Part shown: in pieces, positions 1 through 5,124 of the stretch
Position numbering within the stretch: position 1 is the first letter of the stretch
Layout: each line of letters starts with the position of its first letter
NCBI GenBank assembly: GCA_003161205.1
Contig: PMOU01000382.1
Coordinates: forward strand, 5,515 to 10,638
Reading direction: 5' to 3'
DNA: 5,124 nt
Source: Actinomycetota bacterium
GTDB lineage: Bacteria > Actinomycetota > Actinomycetes > Streptosporangiales > Streptosporangiaceae
Made by a program: the position numbers and the translations under genes
The notes under the pieces: generated by a model
Database searches by the model: none
Seen by the model: only the letters and a program-made list of their open reading frames with translations
What the model was told of the DNA's origin: nothing

Positions 1-422
1 CCGCCGATGGCCAGGCCGAACGCGACCGCGGGCGCGGCCGCGACCGCGACCGGTCCGAGCCGCACGCCCGCCCGCCGGCAAGCGACCCACGCCCCGGCGG
101 CGCCCAGCGCGACGGCACCGGGAACGCCGATCGCGGCCACTCCCGCCGCCGCGGCGTGCCACAGCCGGGACGCATGGGCGAGGTCGTGCGTGCTTTCGAG
201 CAGGATCGCGTGGGCGAGGGCGCCCGCCAGGCCGAAGGGGATGGCCCAGGCGGCCACGTCGAGGATGATCCCGGCTTCGCCGCCGGAGCGCCGGTACCTG
301 CGGCTGGCCACCACGACGGCCACGATGATCCCGGCGATGACGCACAGCGCGTACGCCCGGACCGATAGCGGCCCGAGCCGCCAGGCCGCGTGGCCTGGGC
401 TCGGAATCGACGCGAGCGCCAT
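1..422 (-). CDS. Lgt-like prolipoprotein diacylglyceryl transferase family protein, N-terminal part, divergent
   Basis: My own translation of the minus strand gives 140 complete codons starting at ATG 422. An in-frame TAG 12 bases upstream makes this the earliest possible start; the gene continues past the left edge. The N-terminus is typical of Lgt, the membrane enzyme that moves diacylglycerol from phosphatidylglycerol to the lipobox cysteine of prolipoproteins: IPSP at 6-9, WRLGPL at 14-19, the conserved Tyr of RAYALCV at 24, WAIPFGL at 59-65, and GAVALGAAGAW followed by ACRR at 102-117. Three hydrophobic segments are visible, about 25-39, 52-75 and 90-115. Its place just after trpA matches actinobacterial lgt. 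Odd: the usual GGRLYHV stretch reads AGALAHA (66-72, Arg absent), the HGG/GGLGIWG stretch reads AAIGVPG (96-102), and the last visible codon, where the invariant Arg of the GRxGN signature is expected, is Gly. Family membership is likely; enzymatic activity is doubtful, so I give no symbol. The 33-bp gap to trpA suggests cotranscription. Confidence 0.8.
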   Translation of the reverse strand, partial: MALASIPSPGHAAWRLGPLSVRAYALCVIAGIIVAVVVASRRYRRSGGEAGIILDVAAWAIPFGLAGALAHAILLESTHDLAHASRLWHAAAAGVAAIGVPGAVALGAAGAWVACRRAGVRLGPVAVAAAPAVAFGLAIG

Positions 423-455
423 CTTGCGACACTACTCGCTCGGGCGCAGGTCAGC

Positions 456-1319
456 CTAGGAAGACGCTGTTCTGCGTACTCCCGCAGAAAGCTCGGCGGT
501 AAGGTCCCTGACCGCCGCTAGCCCCTGGCCTGCCTGCGGACGGCCAGCGGCGCCGTCAGCGGCCCCGTCATCGGCCCCGTCACCGGCTGGGAACAGGCGG
601 CGGACGAAGGCGGAACCCACGATCACCCCGTCGGCGAAGGCCGCGACCTGCGCGGCCTGGACGCCGTTGCTGACGCCGAGCCCGACGGCTACCGGCAGGT
701 CGGTGTGCTCGCGAATCCGCGTGACCAGTCCGGACGCGTCCCCGCTGACCGCGTCCCTGGTACCGGTGATGCCCATCAGCGAGGCCGCGTAGACAAAGCC
801 GCGGCAAGCGGCGGTGATCTTGGCTATCCGCTTATCCGTGGAGCTGGGCGCGACCAGGAACACCCGGTCCAGGCCGTGGGCGTCGGAGGCCTCAAGCCAC
901 GGACCCGCCTCTTCCACGGTGAGGTCGGGGGTGATCAGTCCCGAGCCGCCCGCGGCGGCCAGGTCGCGGGCGAAGGCATGGACGCCGTACCGGTCAACCG
1001 GATTCCAGTAGGTCATGATCAGGACGGCGATGCCCTGGGCCGCGACCGCCTCGACCGTGCGGAGCACGTCGGCCACCTTCGTCCCGCCCACCAGCGCCCG
1101 GTGCACCGCTTCGGCGATCACCGGGCCGTCCATCAGCGGGTCGGAGTACGGCAGGCCGATCTCGATGATGTCCGCCCCGGCCTCGCCCATGATCCGGGCG
1201 GCCTCGATGGCACCGTCCACGGTGGGGAACCCGGCCGGCAGGTAGCCGACGAGGGCGGCACGGTTATCCGCGCTGGCCTTGCCGAAGGCCACCGTGACCG
1301 CGCTGGCGGTGGACGTCAT
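456..1319 (-). CDS. trpA: Tryptophan synthase alpha subunit
   Basis: A cytoplasmic TIM-barrel enzyme that splits indole-3-glycerol phosphate into indole and glyceraldehyde-3-phosphate and passes indole through a tunnel to TrpB. With ATG 1319 it is 287 residues. Catalytic Glu53 (IIEIGLPYSDP) and Asp64 (LMDGP) are in place, as are the substrate-loop motif GITGTR (183-188), MTYWNP (102-107) and the phosphate-binding region GLGVSNG to GVIVGSAFV (213-239). I prefer ATG 1319 over GTG 1340: it starts 5 bases after the trpB stop, has GGGGTG 8 bases upstream (1333-1328), and gives the shorter N-terminus usual for the family, whereas GTG 1340 would overlap trpB. Odd: near residues 246-258 an Asp/Gly/Ala-rich stretch, encoded by a 12-bp repeat, separates the barrel from the last helix (LAAVRDLTAEL). 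It ends in TAG at 456-458, 33 bases before the lgt-like gene. Confidence 0.97.
   Translation of the reverse strand: MTSTASAVTVAFGKASADNRAALVGYLPAGFPTVDGAIEAARIMGEAGADIIEIGLPYSDPLMDGPVIAEAVHRALVGGTKVADVLRTVEAVAAQGIAVLIMTYWNPVDRYGVHAFARDLAAAGGSGLITPDLTVEEAGPWLEASDAHGLDRVFLVAPSSTDKRIAKITAACRGFVYAASLMGITGTRDAVSGDASGLVTRIREHTDLPVAVGLGVSNGVQAAQVAAFADGVIVGSAFVRRLFPAGDGADDGAADGAAGRPQAGQGLAAVRDLTAELSAGVRRTASS
549..584 (-). repeat. Three in-frame 12-bp tandem units inside trpA
   Basis: On the coding strand three consecutive units read GGTGACGGGGCC, GATGACGGGGCC and GCTGACGGCGCC. Neighbouring units differ at one or two positions. The period is four codons, giving GDGA-DDGA-ADGA, so unit gain or loss would keep the frame. 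It lies in the surface-exposed linker before the C-terminal helix and looks like a slippage-generated coding microsatellite. Confidence 0.8.
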
Positions 1320-1324
1320 CGCCG

Positions 1325-2641
1325 TCACACCCCGAACCACTTGGACGCGGTGTCCACGTCCTTGTCGCCGCGGCCGGACAGATTAACCACGATGAGGCCG
1401 CCGGGACCGAGCTCGCGGCCGATATCGAGCGCGCCGGCCAGCGCGTGCGCCGACTCGATGGCCGGGATGATGCCCTCGGTGCGGCACAGCACCGAGAACG
1501 CGTTCATGGCCTCGGCGTCGGTCACGGCGCGGTACTCCGCCCGGCCGGTTTCCATCAGCCAGACGTGCTCCGGGCCGACGCCCGGGTAGTCCAGGCCCGC
1601 TGAGATGGAATGGGTGCTGCGGGTCTGGCCCTCGTCATCTTGCAGCACGAAGGTGCGCATGCCGTGCAGCACGCCCGCCGAGCCGCCGGTCAACGTCGCG
1701 GCGTGGCGGCTGGTGTCCACGCCGTCGCCGCCCGCCTCGCAGCCGATCAAGCGGACCCCGGCGTCCGGGATGAACGCGTGGAAGATGCCGATGGCGTTGG
1801 AGCCGCCGCCGACGCACGCGATCACCGCGTCGGGCAGCCTGCCGGTGGACTCGCACACCTGCTCGCGCGCCTCCAGGCCGATCACCCGCTGGAAGTCCCT
1901 GACCATCATCGGGAACGGGTGCGGGCCACCCACCGAGCCGATGCAGTAGTGGGTGTAAGCGACCGTGGTCACCCAGTCGCGGAACGCCTCGTTCATGGCG
2001 TCCTTGAGCGTGCGGGTGCCCGCCGTGACCGGGATGACCTCGGCCCCGAGCATGCGCATCCGGGACACGTTCAGCGCCTGCCTGCGGGTGTCTTCCTCGC
2101 CCATGTAGACGGCGCAGTCCAGGCCGAGCAGCGCGCACGCGGTCGCCGTGGCCACGCCATGCTGGCCGGCTCCGGTTTCCGCGATCACCCGCGTCTTGCC
2201 CATCCGCTTGGCCAGCAGCACCTGGCCGAGCACATTGTTGATCTTGTGTGACCCGGTGTGGGTGAGGTCCTCCCGCTTCAGCAGCACCGTGCAGCCGCCG
2301 GCCTGCTCCCCGAATCGCTTCGCCTCGGTGAGCAGCGTGGGGCGCGCGGCGTAGCCGCGGAGCAGCCCGTCGAGCTCGGCCCGGAACGCCTGATCCTTGC
2401 GGGCTTGCTCGTAGGCCACCGTCAGTTCGTCCAGGGCGGCCATCAGGGCTTCGGGGGCGAACCGCCCGCCGTAGGCGACACCGGGAGCCGCCGCGGCCGC
2501 GGCCGCCTGCGCGCCGCGGACCGCTTCGACGGCTCCGACCACGAAATGTCCGGAGGTATCGGGGACCGGGGCGATGTCAGGCTCAGCTGGCCTGGCGTGC
2601 TGGTCCGCCCCGCCGGTCACCGCGGTAGCGGTTTCCGTCAT
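1325..2641 (-). CDS. trpB: Tryptophan synthase beta subunit
   Basis: The PLP-dependent subunit that condenses L-serine with indole to give L-tryptophan, acting as an alpha2-beta2 complex with TrpA in the cytoplasm. It is 438 residues. The Schiff-base lysine is Lys133 in [15 protein letters not shown]; the indole-side catalytic Glu is Glu155 in AETGAGQHG; the PLP-phosphate loop GGGSNAIG is at 278-285; and the C-terminal NLSGRGDKD is at 420-428. These features and the HTGSHK spelling mark the standard TrpB1 type. About 45-50 residues precede the conserved GGRFAPE (58-64), including an alanine-rich run (46-52); this is longer than in E. coli TrpB, as is common in actinobacteria. ATG 2641 overlaps the trpC stop (ATGA), with GAGGTG 7 bases upstream, indicating translational coupling. 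No frameshift or missing active-site residue is seen. Confidence 0.98.
   Translation of the reverse strand: MTETATAVTGGADQHARPAEPDIAPVPDTSGHFVVGAVEAVRGAQAAAAAAAPGVAYGGRFAPEALMAALDELTVAYEQARKDQAFRAELDGLLRGYAARPTLLTEAKRFGEQAGGCTVLLKREDLTHTGSHKINNVLGQVLLAKRMGKTRVIAETGAGQHGVATATACALLGLDCAVYMGEEDTRRQALNVSRMRMLGAEVIPVTAGTRTLKDAMNEAFRDWVTTVAYTHYCIGSVGGPHPFPMMVRDFQRVIGLEAREQVCESTGRLPDAVIACVGGGSNAIGIFHAFIPDAGVRLIGCEAGGDGVDTSRHAATLTGGSAGVLHGMRTFVLQDDEGQTRSTHSISAGLDYPGVGPEHVWLMETGRAEYRAVTDAEAMNAFSVLCRTEGIIPAIESAHALAGALDIGRELGPGGLIVVNLSGRGDKDVDTASKWFGV
1328..1333 (-). promoter_or_regulatory. Ribosome binding site of trpA
   Basis: GGGGTG on the minus strand, 8 bases before ATG 1319 and lying within the last codons of trpB. 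It supports ATG 1319 rather than GTG 1340, which has no comparable site. The match to the anti-Shine-Dalgarno sequence is only moderate; coupling to trpB termination 5 bases upstream probably also helps. Confidence 0.5.
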
Positions 2642-3447
2642 TCTCTTTCACCTCGCAGTGCGGGGTGCGAGCCCGCGGTCACCAGGTCGGCGACAGCACA
2701 CCGCGGGTCTTTCTCGGTGACCAGGCTCTCGCCGACGAGGACGGCGTCGGCGCCGGACGCGGCATAGGCGAGCAGGTCGCGCGGGCCGCGGACGCCAGAC
2801 TCAGCCACCTTAACGATGCCATCGGGTATCCGGCTCGCCATCCGGCCGAAAATGCCGCGGTCCACCTTCAGCGTGGCCAGGTTCCGCGCGTTGACGCCGA
2901 TCACGGTCGCGCCCGCGTCCAGAGCCCGGTCAAGTTCGGCTTCGGCGTGCACTTCCACCAGCGGGAGCAGGCCGATCGAGACCGCCCGTTCCACCAGCGA
3001 AACCAGCGCGCTCTGCTCCAGCGCGGCCACGATCAGCAGCACCACATCCGCGCCGTGGGCGCGGGCCTCCCAGAGCTGGTAGGAGCTGACCACGAAGTCC
3101 TTGCGCAGCACCGCCACCTGAACGGTCCGGCGCACCGCGTCTAGGTCCTCCAGCGATCCGCCGAACCGCCGCGATTCGGTCAGCACGCTGATGATCTTCG
3201 CGCCGCCGGCTTCGTAGTCCGAGGCCAGCGCGGCCGGATCGGCGATCGTCGCCATCTGACCGCGGGACGGGCTAGCCCGTTTGACCTCGGCGATCACGGT
3301 AACGCCTTCTGCCTTCAGCGCGGCCATCGCATCCCGCGGTGACGGCGCACGCCGCGCCATCTCCTTCAGATGATCTAGAGAGACACGCCTTTGCCGTTCG
3401 GCGAGATCGGCGCGTACGCCGTCTAGGATCTCGTCGAGCACACTCAC
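2638..3447 (-). CDS. trpC: Indole-3-glycerol phosphate synthase
   Basis: A cytoplasmic TIM-barrel enzyme that closes the indole ring of CdRP (carboxyphenylaminodeoxyribulose phosphate), releasing CO2 and water and giving indole-3-glycerol phosphate, the TrpA substrate. With GTG 3447 it is 269 residues, the usual size of the monofunctional enzyme; no TrpF domain is fused. Active-site residues known from the Sulfolobus enzyme align well: Glu54 and Lys56 ([11 protein letters not shown]), Lys116 (LRKDFVV), Glu165 (LVEVH), Asn186 (GVNARNL) and Glu216 (VAESGVRG). GTG 3447 gives the family's usual SVLDEIL start. A TTG at 3468 is in frame, but it overlaps the likely ribosome binding site and adds an unconserved MRGRYNR. 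The ATGA overlap with trpB and the absence of a trpM-like small gene between them show tight packing. A 95-bp gap separates it from the upstream regulator gene. Confidence 0.97.
   Translation of the reverse strand: MSVLDEILDGVRADLAERQRRVSLDHLKEMARRAPSPRDAMAALKAEGVTVIAEVKRASPSRGQMATIADPAALASDYEAGGAKIISVLTESRRFGGSLEDLDAVRRTVQVAVLRKDFVVSSYQLWEARAHGADVVLLIVAALEQSALVSLVERAVSIGLLPLVEVHAEAELDRALDAGATVIGVNARNLATLKVDRGIFGRMASRIPDGIVKVAESGVRGPRDLLAYAASGADAVLVGESLVTEKDPRCAVADLVTAGSHPALRGERE
2649..2654 (-). promoter_or_regulatory. Ribosome binding site of trpB
   Basis: GAGGTG on the minus strand, 7 bases before ATG 2641 and within the last codons of trpC. It is the clearest Shine-Dalgarno sequence in the window. 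It fixes the trpB start and, with the ATGA overlap, points to coupled translation of trpC and trpB. Confidence 0.75.
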
Positions 3448-3460
3448 GCGGTTATATCGT

Positions 3461-3466
3461 CCCCTC
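3461..3466 (-). promoter_or_regulatory. Probable ribosome binding site of trpC
   Basis: GAGGGG on the minus strand, 13 bases before GTG 3447. The spacing is longer than ideal, but no better site is nearby. If TTG 3468 were the start, this sequence would lie inside the gene, which argues for GTG 3447. Confidence 0.45.
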
Positions 3467-3469
3467 AAA

Positions 3470-3492
3470 ATCGGTACTGTTGCGCCACCGAT
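3470..3492 (-). other. Small inverted repeat upstream of trpC
   Basis: On the transcribed strand ATCGGT and ACCGAT form six pairs around an 11-base loop, extendable by one G-U pair, followed directly by TTTT and then the trpC Shine-Dalgarno region. The arrangement resembles a weak terminator or leader hairpin, but the stem is short and only half G/C. It could equally be an operator half-site pair or chance. Confidence 0.25.
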
Positions 3493-3517
3493 CGTAGCCC
3501 GGCCGCCCTTGTGCCTT

Positions 3518-3563
3518 TGTTACTGACCCCCCAGTAGCGGTGTTACTGACCCCCCAGCAGAGG
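3518..3563. repeat. 23-bp tandem duplication across the regulator's stop codon
   Basis: Two adjacent copies, 3518-3540 and 3541-3563, match at 21 of 23 positions; the differences are at 3535/3558 and 3538/3561. On the minus strand the 3541-3563 copy encodes the end of the response regulator (PLLGGQ, then TAA), and the other copy lies downstream of the stop. Both differences would be synonymous if each copy is read in its own frame. It may be a slippage duplication. Alternatively it may be a direct-repeat binding site, since OmpR-family regulators bind direct repeats of about 11 bp. Confidence 0.85.
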
Positions 3564-4274
3564 TGCTATCGCGTAGCCTGCGCCACGGACGGTCCTGATC
3601 ACCACGGCCGACCCGATCTTGGCCCGGAGCTGGGCGATATACACGTCAGCGGCCCGGTCGCCGGCGCTCTCATGACCGGCGGCGGCGAGCAGGCTCCGCC
3701 GGGACAGGACCCGGCCCTGGCCGTCCATCATGGCCGCGAGGATCGCGAACTCGGTCGCGGTCAGCGGTACCGGCCGGCCGTCCGTGATCGCGGCACGACC
3801 CCGGATATCCAGCCACAGCCTGGCTGCATCCTGGCCGCCGGGCGCGGGCAGGCCCGATGCCGCGGCCAGTCGCGCCAGGGCCCGGTCGGCGCGGGCTTTT
3901 TCGGCCAGCACGTCGCGAACCATGGCCACCAGCTGCCGCGGACTGAAGGGGCGGGCCAGCCAGCGGCACGCGCTCGCCCGGGCCAGCCCGCGCGGCCTGG
4001 GGCCGGCCACCAGGAAGGTGACCGGCGTCCGCAGGGCACGGCGGATGTTCCTGGCGTCCAGGCCGGGCATGGTCAGGTCGAGCACCGCCGCGGCATCGGG
4101 ACCATGGGTCAGCTCGGCCACGGCCACCTCCGGGGTGGTCACCAGCCGGACCCGCAGCCCGTCCCGGCGCAGGTAGCGAGCTGACATCTCGGCGACTTCG
4201 GGCTCGTGCTCAGCCAGGAGCACCGACACGGGCCCGGCGTCAGGTACGGGTCCCGCCATCGAGTGAGTCCGCAT
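3543..4274 (-). CDS. OmpR/PhoB-family response regulator with an atypical receiver, within the trp operon
   Basis: A DNA-binding regulator of 243 residues from ATG 4274. A receiver domain spans about 16-123, a short alanine/arginine-rich linker (124-150) follows, and a winged-helix effector of the OmpR/PhoB type spans about 152-238 (TATEFAILAAM, the recognition-helix region DVYIAQLRAKIG, and the wing IRTVRGAGYAI). The phospho-acceptor Asp66 (VLDLTMPG) is present. The rest of the receiver pocket is altered: the usual acidic pair is Glu22-His23, the switch Thr/Ser position is Val89 (TFLVAG), and the invariant Lys is Arg108 (LARPFSP). Phosphorylation may therefore be weak or absent. The start is uncertain: ATG 4274 overlaps the upstream gene by 35 bases, ATG 4259 by 20, and GTG 4229 starts 10 bases after its stop and would give a typical SVLLAEHEP opening; none has a strong Shine-Dalgarno. 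No histidine kinase is in the window. The target is unknown; control of this operon is an inference from position. Confidence 0.9.
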   Translation of the reverse strand: MRTHSMAGPVPDAGPVSVLLAEHEPEVAEMSARYLRRDGLRVRLVTTPEVAVAELTHGPDAAAVLDLTMPGLDARNIRRALRTPVTFLVAGPRPRGLARASACRWLARPFSPRQLVAMVRDVLAEKARADRALARLAAASGLPAPGGQDAARLWLDIRGRAAITDGRPVPLTATEFAILAAMMDGQGRVLSRRSLLAAAGHESAGDRAADVYIAQLRAKIGSAVVIRTVRGAGYAIAPLLGGQ

Positions 4275-5010
4275 GGGCGGCTGGGTCCGCCGCGACCGCG
4301 CCGCCCTCTAGCGTCGGGTCGACGTCCCGGTTCAGCGACTCCCACATGGTCGCGGAGCTGTGCTGGTCCGGGGGGGCGACCCCCCGGAGCCCCCCGCTTC
4401 TGGGGGGGCTGCCCGCCCCCCCAGACCCCCCTGGGGACCCCCCTGCGGGGGTCCGGTCGAAGCGGGCTGACATGACGGGCCAGCGCGTTCCTCTGGTGAT
4501 GGTGGCCAGGCCCGCCAGGATGATCGCGAGGGCACCGATGACGGCGACCGCGCGCCACTGCGCGCCGACCATGACGGCATGCCCCGAGGAGCCCGCGATG
4601 ACGATCGCATGGGTGGCATCGCCGGGTGAGGTGCCGCTCGTGGTGGATCCGCCCACGGCGCCGTCGGAGGCGTTCGCCTGGGCCGCGGCGATGACGGACG
4701 ATGCCCGTACCCCGGCCGTGGCGGCCGCCGCGGTGCCTGCGCCGAGAATGGCCAGCAGGGCGCCGGCCACGCGCCTGGCCACGGACTTGGTGGCGATCAC
4801 GGCGGCCAGGCAGGCCAGCGCGGCCAGCGCGAGCGCGGTCGCGAGCGGGACAAGCTCCTGACCGGTGACGGAGAAGTCCTGCTCGGGCAGCGGCCGCGGC
4901 GCCACGAAGATGGCGTGCGCCCACGGCTGCCGCACGGCGAGCACCACCAGCCCGGCCCCGACGGCGCCGAGCAGCAGCACCAGCGTGAATTCCCTGCGCA
5001 TCACGGACAT
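4240..5010 (-). CDS. Trp-operon-associated membrane protein (Trp_oprn_chp family)
   Basis: A 256-residue integral membrane protein of unknown biochemical role, recognised by family features: RREFTLVLLLG at the N-terminus, QELVPLATALALAAL (51-65), TRGTRWPVMSARFD (172-185) and the C-terminal MWESLNRDVDPT (222-233). Four hydrophobic segments lie at about 8-26, 52-72, 80-98 and 152-171. A Ser/Thr/Gly-rich loop (104-132) lies between helices three and four, and the long C-terminal tail is hydrophilic. The family occurs beside trp genes in actinobacteria, which suggests a link to tryptophan or precursor handling, but no activity is established. ATG 5010 begins one base after the hisI stop; ATG 5001 (fourth codon) is an alternative, and neither has a clear Shine-Dalgarno. 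Odd: residues 186-215, between the MSARFD and MWESL motifs, are Gly/Pro/Ser-rich and encoded by a G/C hairpin cluster. The 3' end overlaps the response-regulator start. Confidence 0.9.
   Translation of the reverse strand: MSVMRREFTLVLLLGAVGAGLVVLAVRQPWAHAIFVAPRPLPEQDFSVTGQELVPLATALALAALACLAAVIATKSVARRVAGALLAILGAGTAAAATAGVRASSVIAAAQANASDGAVGGSTTSGTSPGDATHAIVIAGSSGHAVMVGAQWRAVAVIGALAIILAGLATITRGTRWPVMSARFDRTPAGGSPGGSGGAGSPPRSGGLRGVAPPDQHSSATMWESLNRDVDPTLEGGAVAADPAAHADSLDGGTRT
4367..4454. repeat. Cluster of three G/C-rich palindromes inside the membrane-protein gene
   Basis: Three near-adjacent perfect inverted repeats: 4367-4388 (9-bp stem TCCGGGGGG, 4-base loop), 4388-4410 (8-bp stem AGCCCCCC, 7-base loop) and 4435-4454 (8-bp stem GGACCCCC, 4-base loop). 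A direct repeat GACCCCCCTG occurs at 4424-4433 and 4436-4445. Runs of six or seven G or C occur on both strands. The block is in frame and encodes the linker at about residues 186-215. It resembles the small GC-rich palindromic repeats scattered through actinobacterial genomes. No U-rich tract follows, so it is not a standard terminator. Confidence 0.75.
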
Positions 5011-5011
5011 C

Positions 5012-5124
5012 TCAGGTCACTGAATCTTTCATGTCGCCGGCCAATGCCTCTAGCACGTCGGCGTCGAAGCAGGTCCGGTCGCCGGTGTGGCAGGCCGCGC
5101 CGACCTGGTCGACCTTGACCAGCA
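5012..5124 (-). CDS. hisI: Phosphoribosyl-AMP cyclohydrolase, C-terminal end
   Basis: The last 36 codons of a gene entering from the right edge, ending in TGA at 5014-5012. HisI hydrolyses the adenine ring of phosphoribosyl-AMP to ProFAR, the third step of histidine synthesis, in the cytoplasm. The visible [19 protein letters not shown] is the family's C-terminal signature. Its two Cys residues, seven apart, correspond to two of the zinc ligands (Cys109 and Cys116 of the Methanothermobacter enzyme), and the His-Thr-Gly between them is conserved. The short tail ([17 protein letters not shown]) shows it is the monofunctional form without a fused HisE domain. The following membrane-protein gene starts one base after the stop, so the two are almost certainly cotranscribed and probably translationally coupled. 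Confidence 0.95.
   Translation of the reverse strand, partial: LVKVDQVGAACHTGDRTCFDADVLEALAGDMKDSVT

Noticed and set aside
423..455. Terminator or promoter between trpA and the lgt-like gene
   Set aside because: The 33 bases hold no inverted repeat and no convincing promoter boxes.
7..459. A 150-codon plus-strand frame at the left edge
   Set aside because: The opposite strand encodes Lgt landmarks; the plus-strand product is Ala/Pro/Thr-rich without motifs.
705..1589. A 294-codon open frame on the plus strand opposite trpA/trpB
   Set aside because: It is antisense to two clearly conserved genes, has no recognisable domain and an Arg/Gly/His-rich composition typical of GC-rich antisense frames.
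1610..2767. Overlapping long open frames on the plus strand opposite trpB and trpC
   Set aside because: They mirror conserved genes and show no family motifs; long stop-free frames are expected by chance at this GC content.
3448..3480. A sigma-70-type promoter with TATAAC (about 3457-3452) as the -10 box
   Set aside because: There is no acceptable -35 box at 16-19 bp, the hexamer lacks the final T, and it lies only a few bases before the GTG start, too close for either a leadered or a leaderless transcript.
3448..3542. A tryptophan attenuator with a Trp-rich leader peptide
   Set aside because: No short frame with adjacent TGG codons and no pair of competing hairpins is visible.
4367..4454. 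Rho-independent terminator
   Set aside because: The stems lie inside a coding sequence and no T-rich tract follows on either strand.
4139..4924. A 261-codon minus-strand frame overlapping the membrane-protein gene
   Set aside because: It is in a different frame from a recognised family member, is extremely Arg/Gly-rich and has no domain; a frame shadow.

Overview
The window is very GC-rich with strongly G/C-biased third codon positions. Every gene I can support lies on the minus strand, read from the right edge to the left. Gene content and order (hisI, Trp-operon-associated membrane protein, trpC, trpB, trpA, lgt-like) are those of the histidine/tryptophan locus of high-GC Actinobacteria. 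The membrane-protein family is, to my knowledge, found only in that phylum. I cannot name a genus.

Layout in transcription order. 5124-5012: the last 36 codons of hisI (phosphoribosyl-AMP cyclohydrolase). 5010-4240: a four-helix membrane protein of the Trp_oprn_chp type, whose linker is encoded by an 88-bp cluster of G/C hairpins. 4274-3543: an OmpR/PhoB-type response regulator with an atypical receiver domain, overlapping the membrane-protein gene. 3542-3448: a 95-bp gap, the longest non-coding stretch, holding most of a 23-bp tandem duplication and a small hairpin. 3447-2638: trpC. 2641-1325: trpB, overlapping trpC by ATGA. 1319-456: trpA, 5 bp after trpB. 422-1: the N-terminal part of an Lgt-like membrane protein that runs off the left edge. 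No gap exceeds 300 bases.

TrpC makes indole-3-glycerol phosphate. TrpA cleaves it to indole, and TrpB condenses indole with serine to give tryptophan. HisI belongs to histidine synthesis, which shares phosphoribosyl pyrophosphate demand with tryptophan synthesis. The three trp enzymes look intact, with their catalytic residues in place.

The unusual parts are: (1) a two-component-type regulator inside the trp operon, with no kinase in view and three key receiver positions changed; (2) an Lgt-like protein that keeps the fold landmarks but appears to have lost several conserved catalytic-motif residues; (3) the hairpin cluster inside a coding region; (4) the tandem duplication across the regulator's stop codon; (5) absence of trpE from its usual place between hisI and the membrane protein. 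I see no RNA gene, CRISPR array, transposase or insertion sequence.
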